A model generated the notes under the pieces. That model saw nothing but the letters and a program-made list of their open reading frames with translations, ran no database searches and had not been told where the DNA came from. Both the position numbers and the translations under genes were made by a program. From Candidatus Roizmanbacteria bacterium CG11_big_fil_rev_8_21_14_0_20_36_8 (lineage in GTDB: Bacteria > Patescibacteriota > Microgenomatia > UBA1406 > GWC2-37-13), in assembly GCA_002796045.1 (NCBI GenBank), contig PCVM01000017.1, positions 1,154 through 8,322 on the forward strand: a DNA stretch of 7,169 nucleotides. Reading direction: 5' to 3'. Numbering within the stretch: the stretch's first letter is position 1; each line of letters starts with the position of its first letter. Of this stretch, positions 1 to 5,872 are shown piece by piece.

Positions 1-328
1 GCCTTGTTATAATTTTTATATTGGATCATACAATGTAGTACCAGCTCAGCATCTACATTTCCCTTTGTTAATATTTTTTGCCTTTATGTCTTTCAATAGT
101 TGGTTTAAAAATGAGAATATAGCCTGACGCTTTCAAGTAAGCATACAGAGATTCATTTCCAGCTACGTGCCCAATAAAAATATATGCTTTTGTAACAGCA
201 AATTTATCCTTAAGTAATACTCTAAACCTGGCAAAATCAAGTTTCCACCCTTGTGACCTTACACCAAGATTCAAGTTCTGACTATCTATAAAAGCATAAA
301 CTATTCCTTTTAAGTATTTTTTAAACAT
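1..328 (-). CDS. NYN-domain (LabA/DUF88-like) protein, frameshifted, C-terminus off the left edge
   Basis: NYN domains are PIN-like metal-dependent RNases with a Rossmann-type fold. From the ATG at 328 the N-terminus carries the first signature, FIDSQNLN, with Asp15 and Asn18. It is followed by the family-typical strand KAYIFIGHV and the helix ESLYAYLKASGY, then IFKPTI. In this frame the protein ends after 86 residues at a TAA (68-70). The next frame encodes KGNVDAELVLHCMIQY, which is the normal second NYN block with its acidic residues, and stays open to base 1. One extra base in the A6 run at 74-79 would join the two parts. This looks like a recent mutation, a homopolymer sequencing error or slippage. 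An upstream TTG (340) is a possible alternative start. The gene diverges from rpmF. The family call is firm; the RNA target is unknown. Confidence 0.8.
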
Positions 329-357
329 AATCGAGAGCAATAGAACGATATCATCAG

Positions 358-384
358 ACTATAAAAATATATAAATAATGTCAA
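358..384 (-). promoter_or_regulatory. Putative promoter of the NYN-domain gene
   Basis: On the minus strand a perfect TTGACA (379-384) is followed after 15 bp by TATAGT (358-363). This would start transcription near 351, about 23 nt before the ATG at 328. The spacer is short. No clear Shine-Dalgarno sequence lies in the leader. Confidence 0.5.
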
Positions 385-454
385 GTAAATGTATAACTGT
401 TTATTCGATAAAATTTTATATTCAGGTTACCCTGAGTTTACTTGATCGGTACTG

Positions 455-483
455 TTGAGATATTTCATTCATCATGGTATTAT
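455..483 (+). promoter_or_regulatory. Promoter of the rpmF-nusB-rnc operon
   Basis: TTGAGA (455-460), a 17-bp spacer and TATTAT (478-483) preceded by TG at 475-476 (extended -10) make this the best sigma70-type promoter in the window. The start site is expected near 490, giving a leader of about 30 nt to rpmF. The leader is A+T-rich and has no Shine-Dalgarno sequence. A short inverted repeat (TCAGG/CCTGA, 422-435) lies just upstream; its role is unknown. Confidence 0.65.
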
Positions 484-519
484 ATTCATCTAAGTATTTA
501 ACTTAAAAATAATTATTAT

Positions 520-675
520 ATGGCACCACAACCAAAACGAAAACACTCAAAAGCTAGAAAAGGTAAAAGAATCCTAGCTCGTATAAACGAACATTCACTT
601 CCTCAACTTATTGTATGTAAGTTATGTGGAAAACAGAAACTTCCACATTATGCATGCAAGCATTGCGGAAAGTAA
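520..675 (+). CDS. rpmF: 50S ribosomal protein L32
   Basis: This 51-residue protein is a structural component of the large ribosomal subunit. It begins MAPQPKRKHSKARKGKR, the basic N-terminus typical of L32 (proline near the start, then K/R-rich with an S-x-x-R core). It ends with a zinc ribbon of two CxxC pairs, Cys33/Cys36 and Cys46/Cys49, in the Cys+ form of L32. Length is normal for the family (50-60 aa). It is the first gene of an operon and is followed 13 nt later by nusB. The strong promoter at 455-483 lies upstream. No Shine-Dalgarno sequence precedes the ATG. A longer nusB-frame ORF overlaps its end but is not needed to explain nusB. Confidence 0.95.
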   Translation: MAPQPKRKHSKARKGKRILARINEHSLPQLIVCKLCGKQKLPHYACKHCGK

Positions 676-688
676 TTATCAGAAACTC

Positions 689-1057
689 ATGGACCCTCGA
701 CATATAAAACGTCTTAACTTAGTCCAAAACCTCTATTCATATTGTTTTTCTGTTGATGGAAAAACAAAAATTTTCCCTAACAAAAAGGATTCGAAATTGA
801 CGAACGAAATAATTGATCATCTTGACGAAATCGATTTGCATATTTCAAAGAGTGCGCCTAAATATCCAATAAATAAAATTGCGAAAACTGATTTGAGCAT
901 CTTGCGACTTGCTGTTTTTGAACTACTTATAGATAAAAAAGAGCCAACAAAAGTTGTAATAAATGAGGCTGTCGAAATAGCAAAAGAACTAGGAAATGAA
1001 AGATCGTTTGCATTTATAAATGCAGTTCTTGGCTCAATAAACACTACAAAATCATAA
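689..1057 (+). CDS. nusB: Transcription antitermination factor NusB
   Basis: NusB binds boxA RNA together with NusE (S10) and supports antitermination and processive transcription of rRNA operons. The protein has 122 residues, a little short for the family (130-140). The N-terminal helix RHIKRLNLVQNLYSY matches the conserved R-x-x-A-x-x-x-LY region. The C-terminal half carries the strongest signature: KTDLSILRLAVFELL, then PTKVVINEAVEIAKELG and FINAVLGSI. I chose the ATG at 689 rather than an in-frame ATG at 611. The latter would lie inside rpmF, and its extra 26 residues do not look like NusB. The gene lies 13 nt after rpmF and 7 nt before rnc, so all three are probably one mRNA and belong to ribosome production. 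Confidence 0.93.
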   Translation: MDPRHIKRLNLVQNLYSYCFSVDGKTKIFPNKKDSKLTNEIIDHLDEIDLHISKSAPKYPINKIAKTDLSILRLAVFELLIDKKEPTKVVINEAVEIAKELGNERSFAFINAVLGSINTTKS

Positions 1058-1064
1058 CTAACAT

Positions 1065-1763
1065 ATGGAAGAAGATAGATCAAAAATTGAAAAACAAATT
1101 AATATTGTATTTAAAAATAAAGATACCTTGAGAAATGTATTTGTTCACAGGTCATATTTAAATGAAAATCGTGAAAGCACACTTTCTTCCAATGAAAAAC
1201 TTGAATTTTTAGGCGACAGCGTGCTTTCATTGGTAACTTCAATATATCTTTATCGAACATATGACACTTTGGAGGAAGGTGATTACACGGACATTAAGGC
1301 GTCGATAGTTCGTACTGAGAGCTTAGCTGAAGTTGCAACCAATCTCTCATTAGGCTCATACTTGTTTCTTTCTAATGGTGAGGAAAAGAGTCGAGGGAGA
1401 TATAAAACAAATCTACTGGCTGATGTTTTTGAAGCGTTAGTAGCCGCAATATATTTAGATCACGGATTTGATAAAACTTATGATTTTATTGTAAAATTTC
1501 TTTTTTTAGAACGTTTAGACAAGATTATTAAAAATAAATTATACCTTTCTCCAAAAAGTAGACTGCAGGAATATACTCAATTGAAATTTAAGCAACTGCC
1601 TGAATACGAATTAATTTTTTCTAAAGGACCAGAACATAACAAAGAATTTTACGTCAAGGTTCTCGTTAAAAAAAAATTAGTCGGAACAGGATTTGGGAAG
1701 TCAAAGAAACAAGCTGAAGAATTAGCAGCTAGTGATGCAATAAAAGCTTTAACTGGGCAGTGA
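1065..1763 (+). CDS. rnc: Ribonuclease III
   Basis: RNase III cuts double-stranded RNA and releases 16S and 23S rRNA precursors. At 232 residues it has the usual length and two domains. The endonuclease domain (about 1-155) contains the signature NEKLEFLGDSVL, with metal and catalytic positions Glu44, Glu47 and Asp51, and the second acidic pair Asp120/Glu123 in DVFEALVAAIYLD. The double-stranded RNA-binding domain (about 162-230) contains SRLQEYTQ, GPEHNKEF and GFGKSKKQAEELAA, all family hallmarks. All active-site residues seem intact. A run of nine A (1668-1676) encodes part of Lys202-Lys204 in the RNA-binding domain and could be prone to slippage. The gene starts 7 nt after nusB without a visible Shine-Dalgarno sequence. 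Its last codons form the left arm of an inverted repeat. Confidence 0.97.
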   Translation: MEEDRSKIEKQINIVFKNKDTLRNVFVHRSYLNENRESTLSSNEKLEFLGDSVLSLVTSIYLYRTYDTLEEGDYTDIKASIVRTESLAEVATNLSLGSYLFLSNGEEKSRGRYKTNLLADVFEALVAAIYLDHGFDKTYDFIVKFLFLERLDKIIKNKLYLSPKSRLQEYTQLKFKQLPEYELIFSKGPEHNKEFYVKVLVKKKLVGTGFGKSKKQAEELAASDAIKALTGQ

Positions 1764-1781
1764 ATGATTTAAGCTTTTATT
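1739..1781 (+). terminator. Weak candidate terminator hairpin at the end of rnc
   Basis: AATAAAAGCTT (1739-1749) and AAGCTTTTATT (1771-1781) form a perfect 11-bp inverted repeat with a 21-nt loop that includes the rnc stop codon, followed by two more T and then CT. Only two pairs are G-C and the loop is long, so termination would be inefficient at best. Its place between rnc and the separate rpsP promoter supports a role in separating the two units. Confidence 0.3.
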
Positions 1782-1797
1782 TTCTAACAACATGTAC

Positions 1798-1803
1798 TAT
1801 AAT
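1798..1803 (+). promoter_or_regulatory. Putative -10 box of rpsP
   Basis: A perfect TATAAT lies 24 nt before the rpsP ATG, giving a predicted leader of about 18 nt. The sequence at the -35 distance (TTTTAT, 1775-1780) is poor, so recognition would rest on the -10 box. Confidence 0.45.
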
Positions 1804-1827
1804 TGTTCTTTGAATTGAAAAATAAAT

Positions 1828-2079
1828 ATGGCAGTAACACTTAGATTGATGAGATTTGGAAAAAAGAAACAACCTTTTTACCGTATTGTGTCACTTGATA
1901 AAAGAAGCAAACGGGACGGTACATATATTGAAAAAATTGGCCTATACGATCCACTTCTAAAAAGCGATAATATTACTATCAATAAAGAGCGTTTTTCTTA
2001 TTGGAAAAGTCGCGGAGCAACAATGTCTGATGGCTTGACAAGATTAGTAAAAAGTACGAAGAATATTATTTTTGAATAA
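1828..2079 (+). CDS. rpsP: 30S ribosomal protein S16
   Basis: S16 is a small-subunit protein that helps assemble the 5' domain of 16S rRNA. The 83-residue product has the normal length. It opens with the classic AVTLRLMRFGKKKQPFYRIV, followed by DKRSKRDGTYIEKIGLYDP, which together are diagnostic. The usual phrase about the rRNA-facing tail (NKERFSYWKSRGATMSDGL) is also present. In many bacteria rpsP is followed by a KH-domain gene, rimM and trmD. Here it ends 5 bp from the convergent pilO gene, so it is the last gene of its unit. It has its own TATAAT box; no Shine-Dalgarno sequence is visible. Confidence 0.97.
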   Translation: MAVTLRLMRFGKKKQPFYRIVSLDKRSKRDGTYIEKIGLYDPLLKSDNITINKERFSYWKSRGATMSDGLTRLVKSTKNIIFE

Positions 2080-2083
2080 TATT
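2062..2083. terminator. A+T-only hairpin between convergent rpsP and pilO
   Basis: AATATTATT (2062-2070) and AATAATATT (2075-2083) form a perfect 9-bp stem with a four-base loop across the rpsP stop codon. Its position in the 5-bp convergent gap suits a bidirectional terminator, but with no G-C pair it would be unstable and may be a by-product of base composition. Confidence 0.25.
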
Positions 2084-2084
2084 A

Positions 2085-2714
2085 TCATTGCTCACTAAGT
2101 ATTTGGTCGAGAAAATCAATATCTTCTTTGGAAATTATTACAGTTTCTTCCGATTCAACATTTTCATATTTTTTATGATAAAGACTAATCGGAAAAGAGA
2201 TTGAGTTTGATTCTTTGAGATTTATGTTAAGAGCGTCATTCGTAATAAGTCTTCCGCTAATAAATTGATAGGAACCAATAAGACTTTCGATATCTTCTTT
2301 ACTGCCTTGTATCGCCAACTCAAGAGACATTTTCTCTTCAGTAGTTTGTTGGAGATTGATACTATATGATTCAACATTGACGTTATGAGCTTTTTCAAGC
2401 TGTTCAAGCGCATCGATTACTCGAAAATATGACTCAGTGTCTGGAATTAGATTATCGAGCAAGTCGATATAAACTTTCAGTTCTTTATTTAAAAGTTTTT
2501 TATTATTTTTAATTAATAATACAGAACTTTTTATGCTTTCGATATTAGCCAAACTTGAAACATATTCAGTTTGAACGCCAAAAGTTTTGAAGCTAAAGTA
2601 AATCAGAACTGCCAAAAGAAATACGTCTATTATTCCAAATAATAAAATTGGAATAATTAATTTTTTAGATAGCAAGCTCTTCATCAGCTGAAGGCTGTTG
2701 GTTTTTTTGTCCAT
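2085..2714 (-). CDS. pilO: Type IV pilus inner-membrane platform protein, PilO-like
   Basis: PilO pairs with PilN in the inner-membrane complex that links the cytoplasmic PilM ring to the growing pilus. The 209-residue product has a short basic cytoplasmic N-terminus, one membrane segment at about 19-40, a coiled-coil stretch at about 50-90, and a small ferredoxin-like domain. Recognisable PilO phrases are LIPDTESYFRVIDALEQL and GSYQFISGRLITND, where short loops and helices are expected. It overlaps pilN by 50 nt. The start at 2714 is favoured over Met11 (2684) because AAGGGGAT lies 9 nt upstream, the only good Shine-Dalgarno-like sequence found here. Sequence similarity is low in this family, so the call rests on architecture plus position after pilM and pilN. 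Confidence 0.8.
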   Translation of the reverse strand: MDKKTNSLQLMKSLLSKKLIIPILLFGIIDVFLLAVLIYFSFKTFGVQTEYVSSLANIESIKSSVLLIKNNKKLLNKELKVYIDLLDNLIPDTESYFRVIDALEQLEKAHNVNVESYSINLQQTTEEKMSLELAIQGSKEDIESLIGSYQFISGRLITNDALNINLKESNSISFPISLYHKKYENVESEETVIISKEDIDFLDQILSEQ

Positions 2715-3273
2715 CTTTTATGATCCCCTTAAATGTTAATTCGTATGATCTTGAATTTGAATTTGAGTTGAAATCAATCTCAAACGTATTTAATTGTAGA
2801 TCGTCAAATAGAACCAACATCTCTGGATTTTCTACAAATTTCAAAAAATCTGTTGACTCTTCAAACGAATCGAATAATAGAGTAAAAGTGATTTCACCGC
2901 CAAGTTTCAGATCAAATGATATTAGATTATCATCTGCAGACCGTAATTTAAGTATTTGAATCAGTTCAAAAAAGTGTTTAGATCCTCCTAAATCTGTCAA
3001 TAAATACGATTTTAATAATTGGTATTTAAAAACAAATTCATGTAAATTATTGCTAAACTCCTTATTTACCAATAAATATTTATTATATGTTTGTTCAATT
3101 TTTGAAAGTTCAGCTAATCTTGATTGAATATAGGTGTAATAACCGCCGATAATTATGATCAAAAAAATAAATACTGCAAATAAACTAAGTGTGGACTTAT
3201 ATGTTATTGATAAATACTTATCAATAGTTTGATTTTTACCTCTTTGTGAAAATAGATTAACATGGGATTTCAT
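2665..3273 (-). CDS. pilN: Type IV pilus inner-membrane platform protein, PilN-like
   Basis: PilN is a bitopic membrane protein whose cytoplasmic tail docks in PilM. The 202-residue product begins MKSHVNLF, where VNLF (residues 5-8) corresponds to the INLLP motif that binds PilM. A membrane segment follows at about 28-48 and a helical, coiled-coil-like region at about 50-95. The rest forms a ferredoxin-like domain, seen as alternating strands such as NLISFDLKLGGEITFTLLF and SYELTFKGII. It starts in an ATGA overlap with the pilM stop codon, so translation is probably coupled, and its last 50 nt overlap pilO. An N-S repeat (NSNSNS, about 169-174) comes from a hexamer repeat in the DNA. The family is divergent; position and architecture carry the call. 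Confidence 0.82.
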   Translation of the reverse strand: MKSHVNLFSQRGKNQTIDKYLSITYKSTLSLFAVFIFLIIIIGGYYTYIQSRLAELSKIEQTYNKYLLVNKEFSNNLHEFVFKYQLLKSYLLTDLGGSKHFFELIQILKLRSADDNLISFDLKLGGEITFTLLFDSFEESTDFLKFVENPEMLVLFDDLQLNTFEIDFNSNSNSRSYELTFKGIIKDGQKNQQPSADEELAI

Positions 3274-4283
3274 CTTAAGTGTGTTGCAATTACAGGAATA
3301 AATGAAGTTAGATTCGCCTTAAAAGATTGTGTAATGGCATTTGGTTTTAAAATATTAGCAATCGGAGTTGCTTGGGTTGCAACTGATACCTTTCCTTGTA
3401 TACCTTCATTTAACAATCTTATTGATTGATCATAATTATATAAGTAAATATTTTTAATATTAATGTTATATTTCTGTTTTGCGAGCAAAATAGTTTTTTC
3501 AATTTCGGAATAAAATTCACTAAGAACAGGAAAGATAATGGCATAAATATTTACGCTACCATCTTTTCCTAGACCAATTGTTTTCAAAGCCTCAATTGCT
3601 TGAGATTTATCCATACTCGAATTTGCTATTAGATCTCGAAGAATTATGTCAAAACCAATTCTAGACGATCTCGTAACCTGGTAGAATGGAAATGGCGGAT
3701 TAACAATTCCAAAAGTACTTCCTGAATAACCAAAATTGACGACAAGAGAAGGCTCTTTGATGAATGTAAATACTTCAGTAAAAAACCTTCCTACTGCACT
3801 AAGGTCATTCTCAAGTGAGACTCCTTCAATATTTGCGAGTTCTAAAGTGTTATATATATGATCTACAATTTTCTTTTGAGATGCAACAAATATTATCAAT
3901 AATTTACCATTTTTAAGTTTTGTTATAACTTCAAGATCGATATAAACATCGTCAATCGGTAAAGGGACAAATTCATCAGCTTGAATTCTTATAGATTTAA
4001 CAATTTCCTCCTCAGGAAGATCGGGCATGAGCAACAACTGCGAATAAGCAAAAGCATCAGGAATGACAACATTTGCCTTTGATGCGGTAATGTTTAATTG
4101 TCCAACAATCTGACTGATAATTTTCGATTGATCAAGAGAAGATTTTTCCGTTAAATTAGTGTAAAAATCAGGTGCTGCAGAGTCGTAACCAAGTGAAAAT
4201 AATTCAATTTTGTCTTTTTTTAACTCTAAATCAGCAACTCTAATAAACTGTTCACTAATGTCAATTGAAAATATATTTGCCAT
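3270..4283 (-). CDS. pilM: Type IV pilus assembly protein PilM
   Basis: PilM is an actin/FtsA-like cytoplasmic protein that binds the PilN tail and helps organise the pilus machine. The 337-residue product opens with FSIDIS (Asp8), the first phosphate-binding strand. The family hallmark PDLPEEEIVKSIRIQADEF followed by VPLPIDDVYIDLEV lies at 87-119. The second phosphate strand reads VVNFGYSGST (181-190), with Asn183 where Asp is usual. RIGFDIILRDLI (208-219) matches the conserved glycine region. The usual GGG adenosine motif is replaced by LYNYDQSIRLLNEG (281-294). ATP binding may therefore be weakened. The gene follows a 32-bp gap after the PilW-like gene and overlaps pilN by ATGA. Family assignment is strong. 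Confidence 0.92.
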   Translation of the reverse strand: MANIFSIDISEQFIRVADLELKKDKIELFSLGYDSAAPDFYTNLTEKSSLDQSKIISQIVGQLNITASKANVVIPDAFAYSQLLLMPDLPEEEIVKSIRIQADEFVPLPIDDVYIDLEVITKLKNGKLLIIFVASQKKIVDHIYNTLELANIEGVSLENDLSAVGRFFTEVFTFIKEPSLVVNFGYSGSTFGIVNPPFPFYQVTRSSRIGFDIILRDLIANSSMDKSQAIEALKTIGLGKDGSVNIYAIIFPVLSEFYSEIEKTILLAKQKYNINIKNIYLYNYDQSIRLLNEGIQGKVSVATQATPIANILKPNAITQSFKANLTSFIPVIATHLR

Positions 4284-4289
4284 GTTATT

Positions 4290-4319
4290 AGAGTATCAGA
4301 AAATCCTTATAAAAATCAA
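4290..4319 (-). promoter_or_regulatory. Weak candidate internal promoter before pilM
   Basis: TTGATT (4314-4319), an 18-bp spacer and TACTCT (4290-4295) with an upstream TG (extended -10) precede the pilM ATG by 6 nt. If used, the pilM message would be leaderless. The -10 match is poor, so transcription from the upstream operon is the default view. Confidence 0.25.
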
Positions 4320-4915
4320 TTTGCGGTTCGTCTGATCTTCACTTTTGATTGATAGTGGAGAGAAACAATACCTTCTGAATTCGTTGGAGTGCTATCAATA
4401 AAAAGAATATCAAATTCATAAGCAACCAATGGTAATGTGGAATCTGATTTTTTATTACAAGCAATTATAAAATTAGTTACGGCCACTCTCGTGTTTGTTA
4501 GGTCTGTAGTTATTGCTGCTGGTGCTATGACCGTTCCTATCTCCAGCTGAATTGTTGATCCAGTTCTGATGAAGCCAAATAATTGATTATTGGTACTTGG
4601 TGCAACAGGAGAGGCTATAAAGTTGAAATTTGAACCATCAACCGCGGTAGCAGATGATCCAGATGTAAAACAGAGTGGTAAGCCGGCATCATCTTGAAAA
4701 CCGATTACTTCTCTTGAAATTAATTCTTTCATAACTGTAGAAACATAATCACCCTGTCTTTTAGTTTCGGTAATTCTATAAATTCTCAGTTGCTGTTGAA
4801 CTATCATATAAACAGTAGCAAATATTGTAGGTAATAAAATAGAGATAACACTAATAACGATTATTATCTCAATTAATGTAAAGCCTTTTTTATTATTGCT
4901 GTTGTTTATTACCAT
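4316..4915 (-). CDS. Minor pilin, PilW/GspJ-like, with prepilin N-terminus
   Basis: A 199-residue prepilin. The 11-residue basic leader ends KKG, followed by FTLIEIIIVISVIS: cleavage by the prepilin peptidase after Gly11, Phe at +1 and Glu at +5 (Glu16). The hydrophobic helix at about 12-38 anchors it in the membrane and packs in the pilus core. The globular part contains a spread pair of cysteines (Cys82, Cys153) that could form a disulfide. Length and its place after the FimT- and PilV-like genes suggest a PilW/GspJ-type minor pilin, which would help form the tip complex that starts assembly. It overlaps the preceding gene by 7 nt. The prepilin class is certain; the exact subfamily is inference. 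Confidence 0.85.
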   Translation of the reverse strand: MVINNSNNKKGFTLIEIIIVISVISILLPTIFATVYMIVQQQLRIYRITETKRQGDYVSTVMKELISREVIGFQDDAGLPLCFTSGSSATAVDGSNFNFIASPVAPSTNNQLFGFIRTGSTIQLEIGTVIAPAAITTDLTNTRVAVTNFIIACNKKSDSTLPLVAYEFDILFIDSTPTNSEGIVSLHYQSKVKIRRTAN

Positions 4916-5385
4916 ACTGTATAAGTTGAATCTAATCTTTCAACATAATCAATTCTTTGATCTTGCCATGAAACTTGAATTAGTGAAGATACTGAAGTTG
5001 CTGTCTCATCATCAGGAGTATCTTTTGTAAGAGTGAGTGTACGTTGATAGATATTTGGCGTGAGCCCATCTGTCGTGCATGCGCCTACAGGTAAAGGGAA
5101 GGCAGTTCCCAGAGTCAACTCTACATTTAAACAGTAAACAGTACCTGTATTTGACGCCTGTTCTTGAAATAATTGCCAATTTTCTTCACGTTCGCCGTCA
5201 AGCCAATCTTTAACCTCTTCAACGTAATGTGTCGCAATAACTGAATGAATATTTTTTTGCATAGTAATAACGAGTTGGACTGTGTATCCTACTGCGGCGA
5301 CTAAAATAACTGCCGTTATCGAAGCAAAAATCATTACTTCTAGGATTGAAAAGCCTGCGACATCATTTTTTTTATGGACAATCAT
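4909..5385 (-). CDS. Minor pilin, PilV/GspI-like, with prepilin N-terminus
   Basis: A prepilin of 158 residues from the ATG at 5385. An in-frame GTG at 5394 would add three residues. The ATG gives an 11-residue leader ending DVAG, the same length as in the PilW-like neighbour, and a smaller overlap with the upstream gene. FSILEVMIFASITAVILVAA follows, with Glu at +5 and a membrane helix. Just after the helix, ATHYVEEVKDWLDGEREENW resembles the conserved region of PilV proteins, where a helix continues into an E/R-rich stretch. Near the end, SLIQVSWQDQR matches the beta-strand often written V-x-V-x-W. Two cysteines (Cys85, Cys103 from this start) may pair. It overlaps its neighbours on both sides, so it is part of the operon. 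Confidence 0.85.
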   Translation of the reverse strand: MIVHKKNDVAGFSILEVMIFASITAVILVAAVGYTVQLVITMQKNIHSVIATHYVEEVKDWLDGEREENWQLFQEQASNTGTVYCLNVELTLGTAFPLPVGACTTDGLTPNIYQRTLTLTKDTPDDETATSVSSLIQVSWQDQRIDYVERLDSTYTVW

Positions 5386-5872
5386 AGTGGTCACTTAAAT
5401 TCACCGGTCCTAATTGGTTGACAATAATATCCACACATTTAGTAATTTGACTATTTCTTAAAGTGATAAGCTGCATAGGGCCTGCAAGTTCAGCTATTGG
5501 AGGAATGAAATTTATAGTCTCGGTTACAGTAATATTTTCATATTCTGAACCATTTAGCAAATAAGTTCCAATAATTACAGGAGGGTTGCCATCACAATGA
5601 AATTGATCTTGAAATGTATTTGCCGCAGGATTAAAAACGACAGCATATGAATCAAAATTTAAGCAATTAAAATTTGGCGAAATATCACGAGAGAGTGTTC
5701 GCCGCTTGACCTGCTCAATCTTTGACACCATTAGAGATGCGTCCTCTGTTAGTCGCTTCTCAAATACAGTTTGCTGATAAACTGAAAGACTAATACCCAT
5801 GAACAATACAATTACAGTAATCGAAATCAAAAGTTCGATAAGTGTGAAACCGCGTTTTTTTAAATTAATCAT
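5372..5872 (-). CDS. Pseudopilin, GspH/FimT-like
   Basis: A 166-residue prepilin with a short leader MINLKKRG and the mature start FTLIELLISITVIVLFMGIS, with Glu13 at +5. The membrane helix runs to about 32. The next stretch, EDASLMVSKIEQVKRRTLSR, is the helix in which FimT/GspH proteins normally carry an R-x-x-A-x-x-R type pattern. The C-terminus, KCVDIIVNQLGPVNL, resembles the closing beta-hairpin of GspH. Four cysteines (70, 93, 146, 165) could give two disulfides, which would suit an exported protein. FimT-like minor pilins help initiate pili and in some species bind DNA during uptake; nothing here proves DNA binding. It starts in an ATGA overlap with the pilin gene upstream. Confidence 0.83.
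   Translation of the reverse strand: MINLKKRGFTLIELLISITVIVLFMGISLSVYQQTVFEKRLTEDASLMVSKIEQVKRRTLSRDISPNFNCLNFDSYAVVFNPAANTFQDQFHCDGNPPVIIGTYLLNGSEYENITVTETINFIPPIAELAGPMQLITLRNSQITKCVDIIVNQLGPVNLSDHYDCP

Noticed and set aside
422..435. TCAGG-TTAC-CCTGA inverted repeat as an operator or riboswitch stem
   Set aside because: The arms are only 5 bp, it lies upstream of the -35 box, and the leader after the promoter is only about 30 nt, too short for a riboswitch.
611..688. N-terminal extension of nusB into rpmF
   Set aside because: The 26 extra residues are the out-of-frame reading of the rpmF zinc ribbon; NusB homology starts at the ATG at 689.
817..1083. 88-codon minus-strand open frame opposite nusB
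   Set aside because: It lies antisense to the conserved C-terminal half of NusB and its sequence shows no family feature or start signal.
2222..2413. 63-codon minus-strand frame inside pilO
   Set aside because: It is an alternative frame of pilO on the same strand without any recognisable domain.
2751..2768. Three tandem hexamers (TTGAAT, TTGAAT, TTGAGT) as a phase-variation repeat
   Set aside because: The unit is 6 nt, so length changes stay in frame, and three imperfect copies are too few; it only encodes an N-S stretch in PilN.
2720..2959. 79-codon plus-strand open frame opposite pilN
   Set aside because: It is a shadow of the pilN coding frame, low in complexity, with no promoter or conserved motif.
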